Of a stretch of DNA of 64,000 bases, positions 19,055 to 30,554 are shown piece by piece. Under the pieces are notes generated by a model. It saw only the letters and a program-made list of their open reading frames with translations. It was not told where the DNA came from and did not search any database. The DNA lies in NCBI RefSeq assembly GCF_025602895.1, contig NW_026516224.1:372001-436000 (forward strand), written 5' to 3'. The DNA comes from Polychytrium aggregatum (taxonomy: Eukaryota; Chytridiomycota; Chytridiomycetes; Polychytriales). Within the stretch, counting starts at the first letter, position 1. The number at the start of each line of letters is the position of its first letter. The position numbers and the translations under genes were made by a program.

Positions 19055-21146
19055 ATGCCCTCTGTGTTGGCTCCAGCCGAGCCCGAGGTTCTTCCTGGAT
19101 GCACTCTGGCATCCAGCCAGCGCGGCCCACGACACAACCGAGTCTGTCTTGATTGGGCCTCCTGGGTCAGGACTCTGTTGTCCTTCATGGGTCCAGGGTA
19201 TATCGTTGCTGTTGGATACATGGGCAAGTGTCGGCTGAGCAGGCTGAAGCCCCCCGCTACTCTGGCTGCAGAGATGGCGCTGTCGATGCCTCACAACCCG
19301 TACCGACTCTGACTCGATCTCTGGCTTCCGTATCTGTAGATCCAGGAAACTGGGCCACTGATCTCCAAGGTGCGTTGGCGTTGGCTACACGACCGCCGCT
19401 GCCCCATCCCCCCCCAATCCCACCAGCTGCGAACGCTGCTCCTTCCTGCGGATATGTCTTGGCCCTGCTCTATGACCTGAAACCGTACGACGACCCACTC
19501 AATGCCGTTCTTATCCACCGCTCGTCTCCTACGCTTCAGGCGGATCTTCCTATCAGTACAAGCTGCTGTTTGTCATCCTCTTCTCGAATGTGTTCGCTGT
19601 TCTATTCCAGGGCCTCGCCGCCAAGATCGGGGTTGTGACCGGCCGCGACCTGGGCCAGCTATGTCGCAAGCACTTCCACCCCTGGCTCAACTATGTCCTT
19701 TACGTCACTGCCGAGCTCGGTGTCATCGCCACAGACTTGGCTGAGGTCATCGGCGCCGCCATTTCGCTGAACCTTCTCCTGGGCATCCCTCTCGTCTGGG
19801 GCATCCTGCTCACGACCCTTGATGTGCTGGTAGTCCTGGCGACCTTCCAGGCAAAATACCTGCGCATCTTTGAGTTCATCATCATTGCGATGGTGCTGGC
19901 TGTCGGTGTGTGCTACGGAATGCTGCTCAATCGCAGCTCGGCCAGCGCTCTGGATGTGCTGAAGGGCTACCTTCCTCTCGACTCCAGCATCTTCACCGAC
20001 CCGGCAACTCTGTACGTCGGCATGGGCATCCTCGGAGCCACGATCATGCCTCACAACCTGTTTATCCATTCGAGACTGGTTCAGTATCGCTCTCCGCGAC
20101 AGGAGGCCGACCCGGTCGACGGTGCATTGTCCGTGGATCCCCAACAGTCCGTGGATCTCCAGCAGTCCGTTGATGTTCAGCAGCCCGCTCGCATGCAGGA
20201 ATGCAGCACCGAGAACATGTCGGGTACCCAGGAAGAAACCCGGGTGACGGTGAGCGGCCGAAACCAAGAAGACATGGCACCCGAAGTGCCCATCAAATCT
20301 GTGGACGGGCGGATCCGATCATCAGATCCCCTCGAAGCCAAGCTGGCCGACGGATATATCAACCCGCCCGGCTTTGCCAACAAGGTTCAGAAAGCCCTGT
20401 CGTTTGCGTTCATCGACTCGTTTATTGCCCTGACCTTTGCCCTCTACGTCAACTCGGCCATCTTGATCGTCTCGGCCGCGCTGTTCTACAACACCAACCA
20501 GCAGATCAGCGACATACCTTCGGCGTACGAGCTGCTCAAAAGTTTGATTGCCCCGTGGGCAGCAACGGTCTTTGCTCTGGCGCTTCTATGTTCCGGGCAG
20601 TCGTCTTCGATCACTGGCACGCTGGCGGGGCAGATCGTCATGGAGGGCTTTCTGAAGCTCCAGTGGCCGCTCTGGGTTCGTCGCCTGGCAACCCGAACCG
20701 TCACCATTATCCCGGCCGTCATCGTGGTTATCGTCAAGGGCGACGCCGGTCTCAATGGCTTACTGGTACTTTCCCAAGTCGTGCTGTCGGGCTGCCTGCC
20801 GTTTGCGCTGTGGCCACTGCTCTGGTTTTCGTCGTCCAAGAAGGTCATGTCGGTGCATTTCAGAACCGAGAAAGGCAAGTGTCACCATGCCCGATTCAAT
20901 CGACGCAACATGTGGGAATGAGGACTGGGCTGGTGTCGCTGGCGAGCAGCAGTGATTGGGTTAAGTTCATGGGGACGCCGTTACTAACAGATTCTGTTAT
21001 GACTCTGCTGCTGGACAGACTTGACTGGCAGCAAAAGCTTTGCCAACTCGTGGTTCATTTTCATTTTTTCGTTCGTATCAATCGCCCTCATCACCGTCCT
21101 CAACGGCATCATGATCTACCAAGCCATCGCGGGTGCTCCCTCCTGA
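19055..21146 (+). CDS. NRAMP-family divalent metal (Mn/Fe) transporter, 553 aa
   Basis: Four exons: 19055-19223, 19340-19369, 19540-20874 and 21019-21146. They join in frame. The first and third introns begin GCAAGT (GC-AG type); the second begins GTGCGT. TM1 carries the metal-binding DPGNWATD, supplied almost entirely by the 30-nt second exon, and TM6 carries MPHNLF. NRAMPs are proton-coupled Mn2+/Fe2+ transporters of plasma or endosomal membranes. About ten to eleven hydrophobic helices are visible. The loop after TM6 (20090-20380) is long and hydrophilic, with a short repeat SVDPQQ/SVDLQQ/SVDVQQ. The start is the first ATG compatible with the exon 1 frame. It resembles yeast Smf proteins in size. 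Confidence 0.88.
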
Positions 21147-22349
21147 GAGGTGTCCAGGACTCCGATCTGAGGGGAAGAGTTGGGTCCGCCAAGGGCTTTG
21201 TCGCAACAGAACCGTGCACGATGGGCCGCCATGCTCAATACCAAAATACATCGCATTTCATCATGACCTTTTGCCACACATACAATGTGGTGTATGTGTT
21301 CCAGAACTTGAGGCGTATGTATCGTGTTGCTGCCTCCCATTTCTCCCTCGTTGGTTGGAGGATATCGATGGCTGAGGAGATCGACGACCAAATGGCGTGG
21401 CGTCTTGGTGCGCCAGCCAGACATGTGGCTGCGAACATCCGAACGAAGGACACACCGCAGTCTCGATATGCGGCATTGCCGGGCTCCAGGTCGCGCACAA
21501 CAAGGCCGGCCTGTGTCGCCCCGGGTTGACCTCGGACTCATCTTGAGCAAGAGGGAGTCCATCCGCAGGCCTGTGTCCTGGGAGTCGGGCAATGCTCTCG
21601 GCAACGCTCCCGGCAACGCTCTCAGCAACACTCTCAGTGCTCTCTTGTTTGCGAGAGCAAACCTCTCCCCCGAGGACCGGGGTGGCCTTGGGGCAGACAG
21701 ACGGACAGACAGGGTGGAGTCTGCCCGCCCTGCGAATGACTCCAAACAGCAACAAGGCATGACCCCGGCTGCGTCGATCCAAGGCGCGAAGACCATTCGG
21801 CCCAGGGCGGGACAGAGCAATGCATCCCGGCTGTTCGACTGGGCTCGCCGTGTGCATTCAGACCATGGACCACATCCACACCCACACCCACATCCACATC
21901 CACATCCACATCCACATCCACATCCACATCCACATCCACATCCACATCCACATCCACATCCACATCCACATCCACATCCACATCCACATCCACACCGCGC
22001 AACTCGCACACCCGTCTCCGTCTTGCATACTCCCCAGTGCATGTCTGCCCAGCCCCGACCCCCACACAACAACCCCCACACGACAAGCCCCGCATTGATG
22101 ACTACTTCCGCCTTGCCCGCACAATTTGCGCAGACGACGCCACCGGCGGTGGCTCGGTCGGGTCCGTCGGCTGTCGTGACTCACTCTAGGGTATAACAGC
22201 CCATGTTTGTCTCGCTTCTCTTGGCCACCGTCCAGCTTCCGGGTCTTCTACACCGCCCTTCTTCCTCCATTGATCCGCCGGGCGAGCCTGTCCTTTGGTC
22301 TTGCCTTGATCGCCCTTCTCCGTAACGCTGATTGTAACGCGCCTCCGCC
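21147..22349. other. Spacer between NRAMP and the HCP fusion gene
   Basis: Contains the 3' flank of the NRAMP gene, a patch of GGCAACGCTC(T/C)C repeats at 21595-21640, a CACATC microsatellite (21876-21993) and a probable promoter (TATAAC at 22190). Long open frames across it are produced by the microsatellite and show no domain. Confidence 0.5.
21876..21993. repeat. Hexanucleotide microsatellite (CACATC)n
   Basis: About 19 units of CACATC, starting with CACACC variants. It lies about 360 bp upstream of the HCP fusion start codon. Confidence 0.95.
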
Positions 22350-25300
22350 ATGGCCAACCCCAAGCTTCTTATTCTCTACGGCTCGCAGACCGGTATGTAT
22401 CTCTGCTCCCCATCGTGCCGCATATTCGCGCGCCGTCTCAGCCGTCTCAGCCGACTCATTCTGCTCGCGCCTGCTCCTCAATGCTGCAGGAACCACCCAG
22501 GCGTTCGCCAAGATCGTCTATGCCTTTGCCAAGGCTCGCTCCTTCGACGCCCGCCTCTGCACCGGCAATGAATACAACCCAGCCGACCTTCCAAACGAGG
22601 AGCTCGTCGTCATCCTCACCTCCACTTTCTACAACGGCGAGTTCCCCGACAACATTGCCAAGTTTTGGTCCTGGCTGAACAACGAGTCCCACCCGGCTTC
22701 CATGGTGAGTTGTTCGACGGGCTTTCGTCTTCCCACGTTGCGCATCAAGGCACCACGCCCGCCAACACCCTTCACCAACTCTGTCCTTCCTCCATCGATA
22801 CCCGCCAACCATGCCCTCAAGCTCAAGCAAACCCGCTTCACCGTCTTCGGTCTGGGCAACAAGACCACCAAGGGCAACTTCTGTCTCGCTGCCAAGCGCA
22901 TCCGCGATCGGATGCTCGATCTTGGAGCCTTCGAGGTCACCCCCGCTGTCTTCAGCGATGAGTACTCGGAGCACGGCCACGAGTCCAACTTCCGTCCCTG
23001 GATGAAGAGTAAGTCTCGGCGGTCTCAGGCCCGCTGCGAACGGATCTTGTTTTCATATTGCTCCCTCCCTGCGTGCCGTTGTTGCTGTCGTTACTCCTGT
23101 TCCTGACTTGCACACTCTACTGGCATATCACCCACGCGCTAGCTCTCTGGGTCAAGCTTACCGGCTCCAATACCAAAATGTCGCTGCCCCGCCACTACAG
23201 CATCAAGCCTTCCACTCAAGTCTTCCGAATCGCCGAGCGCTTGCAAGATGGCTACGTCAAGCTCCCTGTCAGCGGCAGAGAGCTCCTGACCCCTGCTGCT
23301 TATGAGCGTCCCGTGTACCTCATGACCTTTGATCTGCCCCAGGGTCAGAGCTATGGCCTGACGGACCATATCCAGATCAAGTGCCACAACTCCCCGCATC
23401 TAGTCGAGCGCCTGGCCAAGCGCATGGGTCTCGACACCAATGCTCAGGTCGAGCTGGACCCTACCGATGCCATCGGCGAGGACATGAGGCTTCCCAACCT
23501 CCTGTCGGTCCATCGCCTGCTGTCGCAGCATCTCGACATCTCATCCCCACCTTCGCGCTCGTTCCTCGAGGGTATCGCCGCCCTCGCTGAGGACGCCGGT
23601 GAAGCCGAGAAGATTGAACACTTTGCCGAGGACATGACCGCCAGCAGCGAGTACTCCCGATTGACTGGCGGCGGCCCCGGGCGCCAGCCCTTCTCTCTGG
23701 TCGATGCGCTCGAGCGCTGGCCGAGTGTTCGAATTACCCTCGAGGATCTCCTGGGCAACATCCCCTTGCTTCAGCCCAGGTAAGGCACGCCTCTGTCCCG
23801 AGTTCAGCTCACGCCTGCTTCCACTGGCGCAGTATTGGATGCTTCCACTGCCGTTGATGGCTACGCTGCATGAGACAAGGAGGGTCGCTCGGTGGGCATG
23901 GCTTCCGGCCTCCACACCCTCTGTTGGACGCTGGGTGCCATGCATGCGCTGTCCGCGCGGCATTTGTTTCTGCGACAGTACCACGGGCTTCCATCGCCAA
24001 CCCGGTATCTTTCACAATCACTGGTTTCTAGATTCTACTCGATCTGCTCCGCACCCTCGGTCTCACCCAACCAGATCCAGATTTGCTTCCTGAGCGATAC
24101 ATGGTCGTCCGCCACGGATCCAAGCGTTGTCTTCCAGGGCGTCGCGACGGGATACCTCAAGGACCTCCAGCCCAATGTCGACGTGGTCGAGGCCAGGATT
24201 GTGAAAGGCCTGCTTCGTCTCCCAGCCGATCCAAAGACACCCATCCTCGCTGTCGCTCTCGGTACTGGTGTTGCCGTGTTCCGAGGAATCCTTCAGCACC
24301 GTGCCCACCTCCTTGACCAGGATCCATCTTGTGGAGTATCTCGTATCCGCCTGTACTATGGCATGCGCCATGCCCAAAAGGACTATCTCTTCAAGGACGA
24401 GCTCCAGGACTTTGTTGACCGAGGCTTGGTCGAGATCATTCCCGCATGCTCCCACGACCAAGCAAAGTTCATCACTCCGGCTGACAAGATCCTGGAGTTC
24501 CCGACCAGGGTGTCGGAGGTGCTCGACAACGACGGATACTATCTCTACTGTGGACTCGGAGGTCTCATTCCCGGTGGGTATCGTTGGGCCCTTGCTTGTT
24601 GATCGCTCTTTGCGACATCCTTCACAGCTCCAAACACTATCGCCCCTCCCATATGACGCTGTGCTGCGGATGCAGAGTTACACTCCGAATGAATGTTGGT
24701 GCGCATCGTCAGTGCGACCGACCACCGTCACCAGCCGGACAATATGCATGTGCCTGCCTCTTGATCGGCTTTGGTCATTCTGACCCGATATACCTCTTGC
24801 TGCTTGTATCGGCGACCGTACTAGTCTACCACGAGTCCGCCATTGTGTCGGCCCTCCAGAAGGCCCACGAGTCGACATCGGAGGAGGCCTATGCGCTCGT
24901 CAGCGACTTTAAAGACGCCGCACGCTGGCAAGTCGAGGCGTATTCCCGCTCCATGGACGAGGACAACCAGCTCAAGGACTTGATCGCCAAGGACGGCGTT
25001 GACCAGGGCAAGCCCATTGCCGACGTCATGGGCTCGGGTGCCATGTTTTGCTTCCAGTGCGGACAGACCAATCAAGGCAAAGGATGCACCACCATCGGCG
25101 TCTGCGGCAAGACCCCGACCGTCGCTGCCCTCCAAGACCTGCTGATCGAGTGCATCAAGAAACTGAGTTGGTATGCGCACCGCATCCGCACACTGCCCGG
25201 TGCTGCTCCGGAGGAGCGCGAGAGCGCCAAGATCAACCGCTTCACCCTGCTTGCCACCTTCTCGACCCTGACCAACGTCAACTTTGACGAGGCCAAGATC

Positions 25301-26788
25301 TCCGAGTTCATCAGCACCGCGTCGACCTGTACCGAGCAGCTCAAGCATACATATGAACAGCTGTGCCAAAAGTACGGCGCCACGGCCGAGGTTCTTGCCC
25401 TGCCCAATGTCAAGAAGCAGAGCCAGGATGCCCTCCTGGACATCGAGGACCTCGTTGCCGAGGGCAAGAAGGTCGGCGTGCTCAGTCGCTTCCGTGCCAA
25501 CAAGAACGACGCCCTCGTTGGTCTCCAGGAAATGCTCGTGTATGGTCTCAAGGGTCTCTGTGCCTACACCGATCACTCGCTGCAGTACGAGAACGAGCGC
25601 CCCGAGATCTACGCCTATGTCCACGAAGCATTTGCGTTTTTGCTGTCGCCGCAGGCGGCCAAAATGGACAAGGTGCTGGAGATGCTCATGAGATGTGGCC
25701 AGGTCAACATCACCGCCCTGGAGCTGCTTCACCAGTCCAACAACACCTTTGGCGCACAGAGCCCTGCCGTGGCCCAAGCCAAGCCCGTTCCCGGCAAGGC
25801 CATCCTCGTCTCCGGCCATGATCTCAAGATCCTCGGAGACCTGCTTGCCCAGTGTGCCGACTACAAGCTCCGCACCGGCGTGCACGTCAACGTCTTTACC
25901 CACGGAGAGATGCTGCCGGCCCACGGATATCCAAAGCTACGAGAGTCGCCCCACCTTGCCGGCCACTTTGGTGTTGCCTGGCAGCGACAGTCGATCGAGT
26001 TTGGCCACTTTCCTGGCCCGATCTTGATGACCAGCAACTGCCTCACCCAGCCCAAAGACGAGTACCGAGACCGCATCTTCACAGCCGGACCCGTGGGCTG
26101 GCCCAAGATCCCCCACATTGTCGGTTCGGACTACTCGGTCGTCATTGAGATGGCAGCCAAGCTCGGGGGATTCGGCGCCGAGACAAAGTTCAGCTATCCC
26201 GAGAACGTCTTTACGGCTGCGACCGAGAGCTACAACGTCGGCTGGGGCAGCGAGGTGGTCATTGGCGCCGCCGGAACCGTGCTCGATGCCGTCAAGGCAG
26301 GCTTGATCACCCGCTTCTATGTTATCGGCGGATGCGACGGCTACGAGGGTGAGCGCTCGTACTATACCGACCTCGCGGCCGCCCTGCCAGACACCTCTGT
26401 AGTTCTGACCGTCGGCTGCGGCAAGTATCGGATCAACCATCTGCAGTACAGCAATGTCGGCGACAGCGGTATCCCGCGCCTCCTCGACCTGGGCCAGTGC
26501 AACGACTCGTACTCGGCCGTCCAGATTGCCCTGGCGCTGGCGGGCGCTCTCAACTGCGGCGTCAACGATCTCCCGCTGTCGATTGTGCTCTCGTGGTTCG
26601 AGCAAAAGGCCGTCGTCGTGTTGCTCTCGCTCCTATCGCTGGGTATCCGAAACATCCGCGTGGGTCCGACCGTCCCGGCGTTCCTGCGCCCGTCGATCGT
26701 CAAGGTCCTCAACGAAAAGTTCAACCTGATGCCGATCGGTGCCGATCCGCTCGAAGACATCCGAAAGATGGTCGCTGGAGAGGCTTGA
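22350..26788 (+). CDS. Fused flavodoxin / FAD-NAD(P)H reductase / hybrid cluster protein, 1195 aa
   Basis: Six exons (22350-22392, 22490-22704, 22822-23008, 23143-23779, 24032-24573, 24825-26788) join in one frame. Domains: flavodoxin, about residues 1-150 (LLILYGSQTGTTQAF, VFGLGN); a CPR/sulfite-reductase-like FAD and nucleotide domain, about 165-590 (PRFYSICSAP, VATGYLKDL, ALGTGVAVFRG, DYLFKDEL); hybrid cluster protein from about 610. The HCP part has an N-terminal Cys617-x2-Cys620-x8-Cys629-x5-Cys635 set, the [4Fe-4S] spacing. All expected hybrid-cluster ligands are present: His873, Glu903, Cys947, Cys1045, Cys1073, Cys1100 and Glu1134. HCPs reduce NO or hydroxylamine. In bacteria a separate reductase (Hcr) feeds electrons; here the donor is covalently attached. 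No targeting peptide is obvious, so cytosolic is the default guess. Confidence 0.9.
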
Positions 26789-27262
26789 GCAACCGTCATG
26801 CGGCGATTGGCTTTGTGCCTCTGCTCCCCCTCTCCCTCCCGCCATTTGAGTATGTGCGGTCGTGACCGTCTTCCGTCCCCTCCCCTCGTTGTTTTTTGTT
26901 CTATCTATTCTCATTCCCTTTCAGCCCAAGCCTGGACCCTGGACCCTGGACCCTGGACCCTGGACCCGGCATAGCCATATCATGCACGTGTGAATACACT
27001 TCTTCGAAAGCAACTGGGACGCTCATATTTTGCGACTGGGAACATGCAGCAATGGGCGAGTGGTGTCGGTCAATGGGAGGCTTCATTGTGCCAGCGCACT
27101 GCCACTGTTGTCGTCAGCCGCCGTTGCCAACGATGGTGACAAGTAAATGGCCTCCGATTGATGACATCGCCGCATATCCATAGCGACAGAGTAGGGGCGC
27201 CAGAAGACCCTGCCACTTGCCGGAGCCGTGTCACTGCCGGAGTCGTGTGACACTTCCGACTC
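26789..27262. other. Convergent 3' regions of HCP fusion and TRM13
   Basis: No gene seen. Contains a CCTGGAC tandem repeat (26931-26967) and otherwise unique sequence between two convergent stop codons. Confidence 0.6.
26931..26967. repeat. Tandem repeat (CTGGACC)n
   Basis: Five copies of the 7-bp unit CTGGACC, about 145 bp after the HCP fusion stop. Confidence 0.85.
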
Positions 27263-29721
27263 TCACTTGGCGGGGTTATACGTCGCAAACAGGCCCAGGT
27301 TCTCGAGCGATGTCTTGGACTCGACATAGTATTGCAGCTGAACGGTGAAGCCATTGGCTTCCAGGTATCGCTTGCGGCCGACGTCAAAGATGCGCTTGCA
27401 TCGATAGCCGAGGCGCTCACGGTCCTCGAATGAAAGCCCTGACCAGTGGGTGCTGTCGATACCGATAGCGCACAGTTGTTGTTTTGAAGGTAGAGAAGGT
27501 GATGGGCACATCATATGTGAGAAGGAGGGTAGTCCTCAGCACGGGCAAACGGATGTGATATGAGCGAGTGCTGCTCACTTGTGGCCACGAAGCGCTCGGT
27601 GGAGACGGCATGTGGCTGCAAAAGTGTCGGGGCCATCTATCCACGAACACCACCGCGCCGTGCACGCTTACCCTTCGACTTGGAAATCCGCAAGCGGGAT
27701 GCCCTCGAGATGGTGCCGCTCATTCATTCCTTCTCCCTCATCGTCCTCGTCCGGGTCCTCGTCGGCGTTGTCACTCGTGTCTCGGTTCTCGGCCGAGGGA
27801 GTATCCCGAGATGCCTGTTGATGCGAAAGGCCCTCATTGCTGCCTTTGCTATCGTCGCCGGCTTCGTCGTCGGCTGGTCGCTGGCCACAGACAGCCCACG
27901 TGCTCATGACACACATCTTTCCAAAGACATCTTCGGTGATGCCGTGCTCGCTGAGGAAGCTGTGGTTGCAGTACATGGGATACTTGCAGATCTGGTGGCA
28001 GCACAGCGCAATGGTGACGCCTTCGAGCTTGCTGAGGAAGCAGAGAGGATTGATCAAGGCGATTGCAGGAAGGGCAATGTTTGAGCACGAAGGATCAGAA
28101 GCAAGCAAAAGTATGACGATACGTCACGTCGGGTCTAAATAACATGTGGCAGGCGCTGTGCGAACGATGCTGAAGCTACCACATGTACCCATGTCGCTTG
28201 CATGCGATGAATACTGGCCGAGTATTGCCGCAACGCCAGCAGCCGACAGAATCCGGACAGAAGCAGGAACGATACGATACGCGGACGAGTCGTCGCTCAG
28301 GTAGTGCGTCAGACAGCGCAAAGTAATGTCCGTGGCCGATCCGCAGAGGTGCTTGGAGATGCCGACAACACGGTGATTCTTGAGCAGCTCGATCCTGGAC
28401 AGGTCCAGATCCTTGATGTCGATCGCATAGCGCTCCCACGACGACACCATTGTTTTCAGCACTCGATCGAACTGGGATGCGGCCATGGCGAGAACGGGCG
28501 GATTGATAGCCACAGGCGCCAAAGTAAACCGATGGATGAGTGTATCGTGCGAGATCAGATCGTGCGAGATCAGATCGTGCGAGATCAGATCGTCCGAGAT
28601 CAGATTGGACGCATATTGTTGCGCGGACATCCTCAATAACCAAGACTGACACGCCAGGGCGCCTCGTGCGCTCACTCCACACATACCTTCATGCGAAAGT
28701 TCTTGCGGTCGATCAAGACATAGTAGGACGGATCGCCAACGGCCATGTGGACATAGTTGGACAGCTCGCCTTCAAAGCCCATACGAGGAAGGAGTACAGA
28801 GTCAGTCCGACGGCGGCCAGTTCGATCGTGCACCTGGAGGATTGCAGAAGATGGGGGGGGGCGAACCTTTTCCGCAGCCGAACTCGACAAAGACAGTCTC
28901 GGGCTCCAAGAACCCCAGGCGATCCATGTGTCCGATCAAGGAGGCTTGCTGAATGGCATGCTTGCCGTCATGCGTTTCCTTTCTGTAGAGAGTGTGTTGT
29001 CAGCGGCATTAGTTCCATTGATGTTGCCACCAGAATGGGGGGGGGAACTTGCCATGGTGTTCGCAGTGACAGAACCATTGTGGCATTGATCAAGCCTGCT
29101 GAGACACATGCCGCCTGCATTCTCGGCTAGAAGGATCGACGGTTTGGACATTGCTGTCCACCATTCTGGAATCCATTCTGGCCCATCCATCCATCCCTTG
29201 CATCCGAACTACTCCCATGGCCACGACAAACGCACCTTCGGGCATCCATGGCCTTGTGGTCCAGAATGACAGTCGGAAAGTCGGTGCCAACGACCTTGTC
29301 ATACACCGAGTTGACAAACTCGACGAGCTTGGCAAATTCTTCCTTGGACATCTCCATCATCAGATCGCGGGCCGTCTTGTCGCTGTCGTTTGCTTCTGGG
29401 AGGCCCAGTCCAACGTTGTAATTCTCGCGGAAGCAGGACGGCCGTGGCTTGGGCCTCGAGTTGCAACGTTTCATATGCGCCTCGAGCTGAGAGTTGAGGA
29501 TGGTGCTGGTATGGCCCAGGGGATGTTTGAGTTGACAGCCAAGCATCGTGCTCCGTTTTGTCATCGCTATCGACATTCGGGAATGCGACATCTTGACGGA
29601 TATCGCTGCTAGTGAGGACGGAGAGTGCAAGCTGCCTCGTCAGCAACAGACAGCACTTACTGCTTGCCGTCATATGGGCACGGCACTCGATGGACTTTCT
29701 TGGTTTTGTCTTGGGGAGCAT
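27263..29721 (-). CDS. TRM13: tRNA 2'-O-methyltransferase TRM13, multi-exon
   Basis: TRM13 methylates the 2'-OH of nucleotide 4 in certain tRNAs. Minus-strand exons in order: N-terminus near 29721 (SIECRAHM, likely the end of a CCCH finger); 29560-29245 with a U11-48K-type CHHC finger (LGHTSTILNSQLEAHMKRCN); 28980-28870 with the SAM-binding start (VFVEFGCGKG); a short exon around 28750 (LSNYVHMAVG...LIDRKNFRMK); 28490-28260 (RYAIDIKDLDLSRIELL, VVGISKHLCGSATDITLRCL); 28060-27660 (IALCCHQICKYPMY...MSTWAV, followed by an acidic insert); and a last exon to the stop at 27263 (RLGYRCKRIFDVGRKRYLEANGF). Exact splice sites were not all resolved, and an upstream first exon is possible. Divergent from CDS1 across 830 bp. 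Confidence 0.82.
28544..28606. repeat. Intronic 15-bp tandem repeat in TRM13
   Basis: Four copies of GATCGTGCGAGATCA (the last with TCC for TGC) lie in the minus-strand gap between the LIDRKNFRMK and IDIKDLDL exons. Confidence 0.85.
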
Positions 29722-30126
29722 GCTCGCCGCACCATCGGTCTCCAGGCCGGACTCCGAGATTGCAGTATCTTCTCTTTTTCTGATGCAGCGCAAGCCGTGG
29801 GTGTCAGAATGGGCAGCCAGACGGGAGGGAAAGGGAGATACGGCCGTCTGGGCATATCAGCGATGCAAGCACGGCTGCAATACAAGGACAGATGCGGCGC
29901 AGGTGCTTGCCGACCTTGACCCAGAAGCTGCACTGGCCCTCTCTGGGCTCGGGTTGGGGGCTCTGGGAGCGGTTGCGCTTCGATCCCGATCTTTTCTCGC
30001 GGGGAGCAGGGGCGCTGCTGTCGCTGGTGGTGGTGGCGGCGATGCCGTTTGCAGTAACGTCGGCCATTGCGCTGCTGTCTGTGCGGGTGCTGCCTGTCCC
30101 GGCGGAGATATCTCCTGCTCGATCGT

Positions 30127-30250
30127 CTTGGTCGTGGTCGTGGTCTTGGTCGTGGTCGTGGTCTTGGTCTTGGTCTTGGTCTTGGTCTTGGTCTTGGTCT
30201 TGGTCTTGGTCTTGGTCTTGGTCTTGGTCTTGGTCTTGGTCTTGGTGCCG
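30127..30250. repeat. Hexanucleotide microsatellite (GGTCTT)n
   Basis: About 20 units of GGTCTT/GGTCGT between the divergent TRM13 and CDS1 genes. Confidence 0.95.
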
Positions 30251-30416
30251 ATCGTCTTGGTCTTGGTTCTGTCGGAGCAAGCGCCCACGTGACTTTTTTC
30301 TTCCTGGTTTGATTTATTTCGGCGGCGATTGGCTCCGGTCGGCCAAAGCACATCTGACCGCCGATCAACCTTGGCCGCCGATCCATCCCGTCCGCCCAGC
30401 GCCCTCTTGCCTCCAT

Positions 30417-30473
30417 CTCGCATCTGCACCCGCATCCGCATCTGCATCCGCATCCGCATCTGCATCCGCATCG
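30417..30473. repeat. Hexanucleotide array (CGCATC[TC]GCATC)n upstream of CDS1
   Basis: About nine units alternating CATCTG and CATCCG, ending some 80 bp before the CDS1 start codon, so probably in its 5' leader or core promoter. Confidence 0.8.
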
Positions 30474-30554
30474 CACCACATCGTATCCGGCCGGCACCCA
30501 ACTCGCATCCGCCCCGTCGTCTGCTATCGCGTCGCCCAAGCATATCCGCACGTC

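Larger units (their letters stand above)
29794..30554. other. Divergent promoter region of TRM13 and CDS1
   Basis: About 760 bp between two divergent starts, dominated by a GGTCTT microsatellite (30127-30250) and a shorter CATCCG/CATCTG array (30417-30473). Long frames on both strands here are repeat translations (Trp-Ser, Thr-Lys or Gln-Asp runs) and not genes. Confidence 0.6.

Noticed and set aside
30070-30312. Trp-Ser or Leu-Gly repeat proteins
   Set aside because: All six frames of the GGTCTT microsatellite stay open, so the reading frame carries no information.
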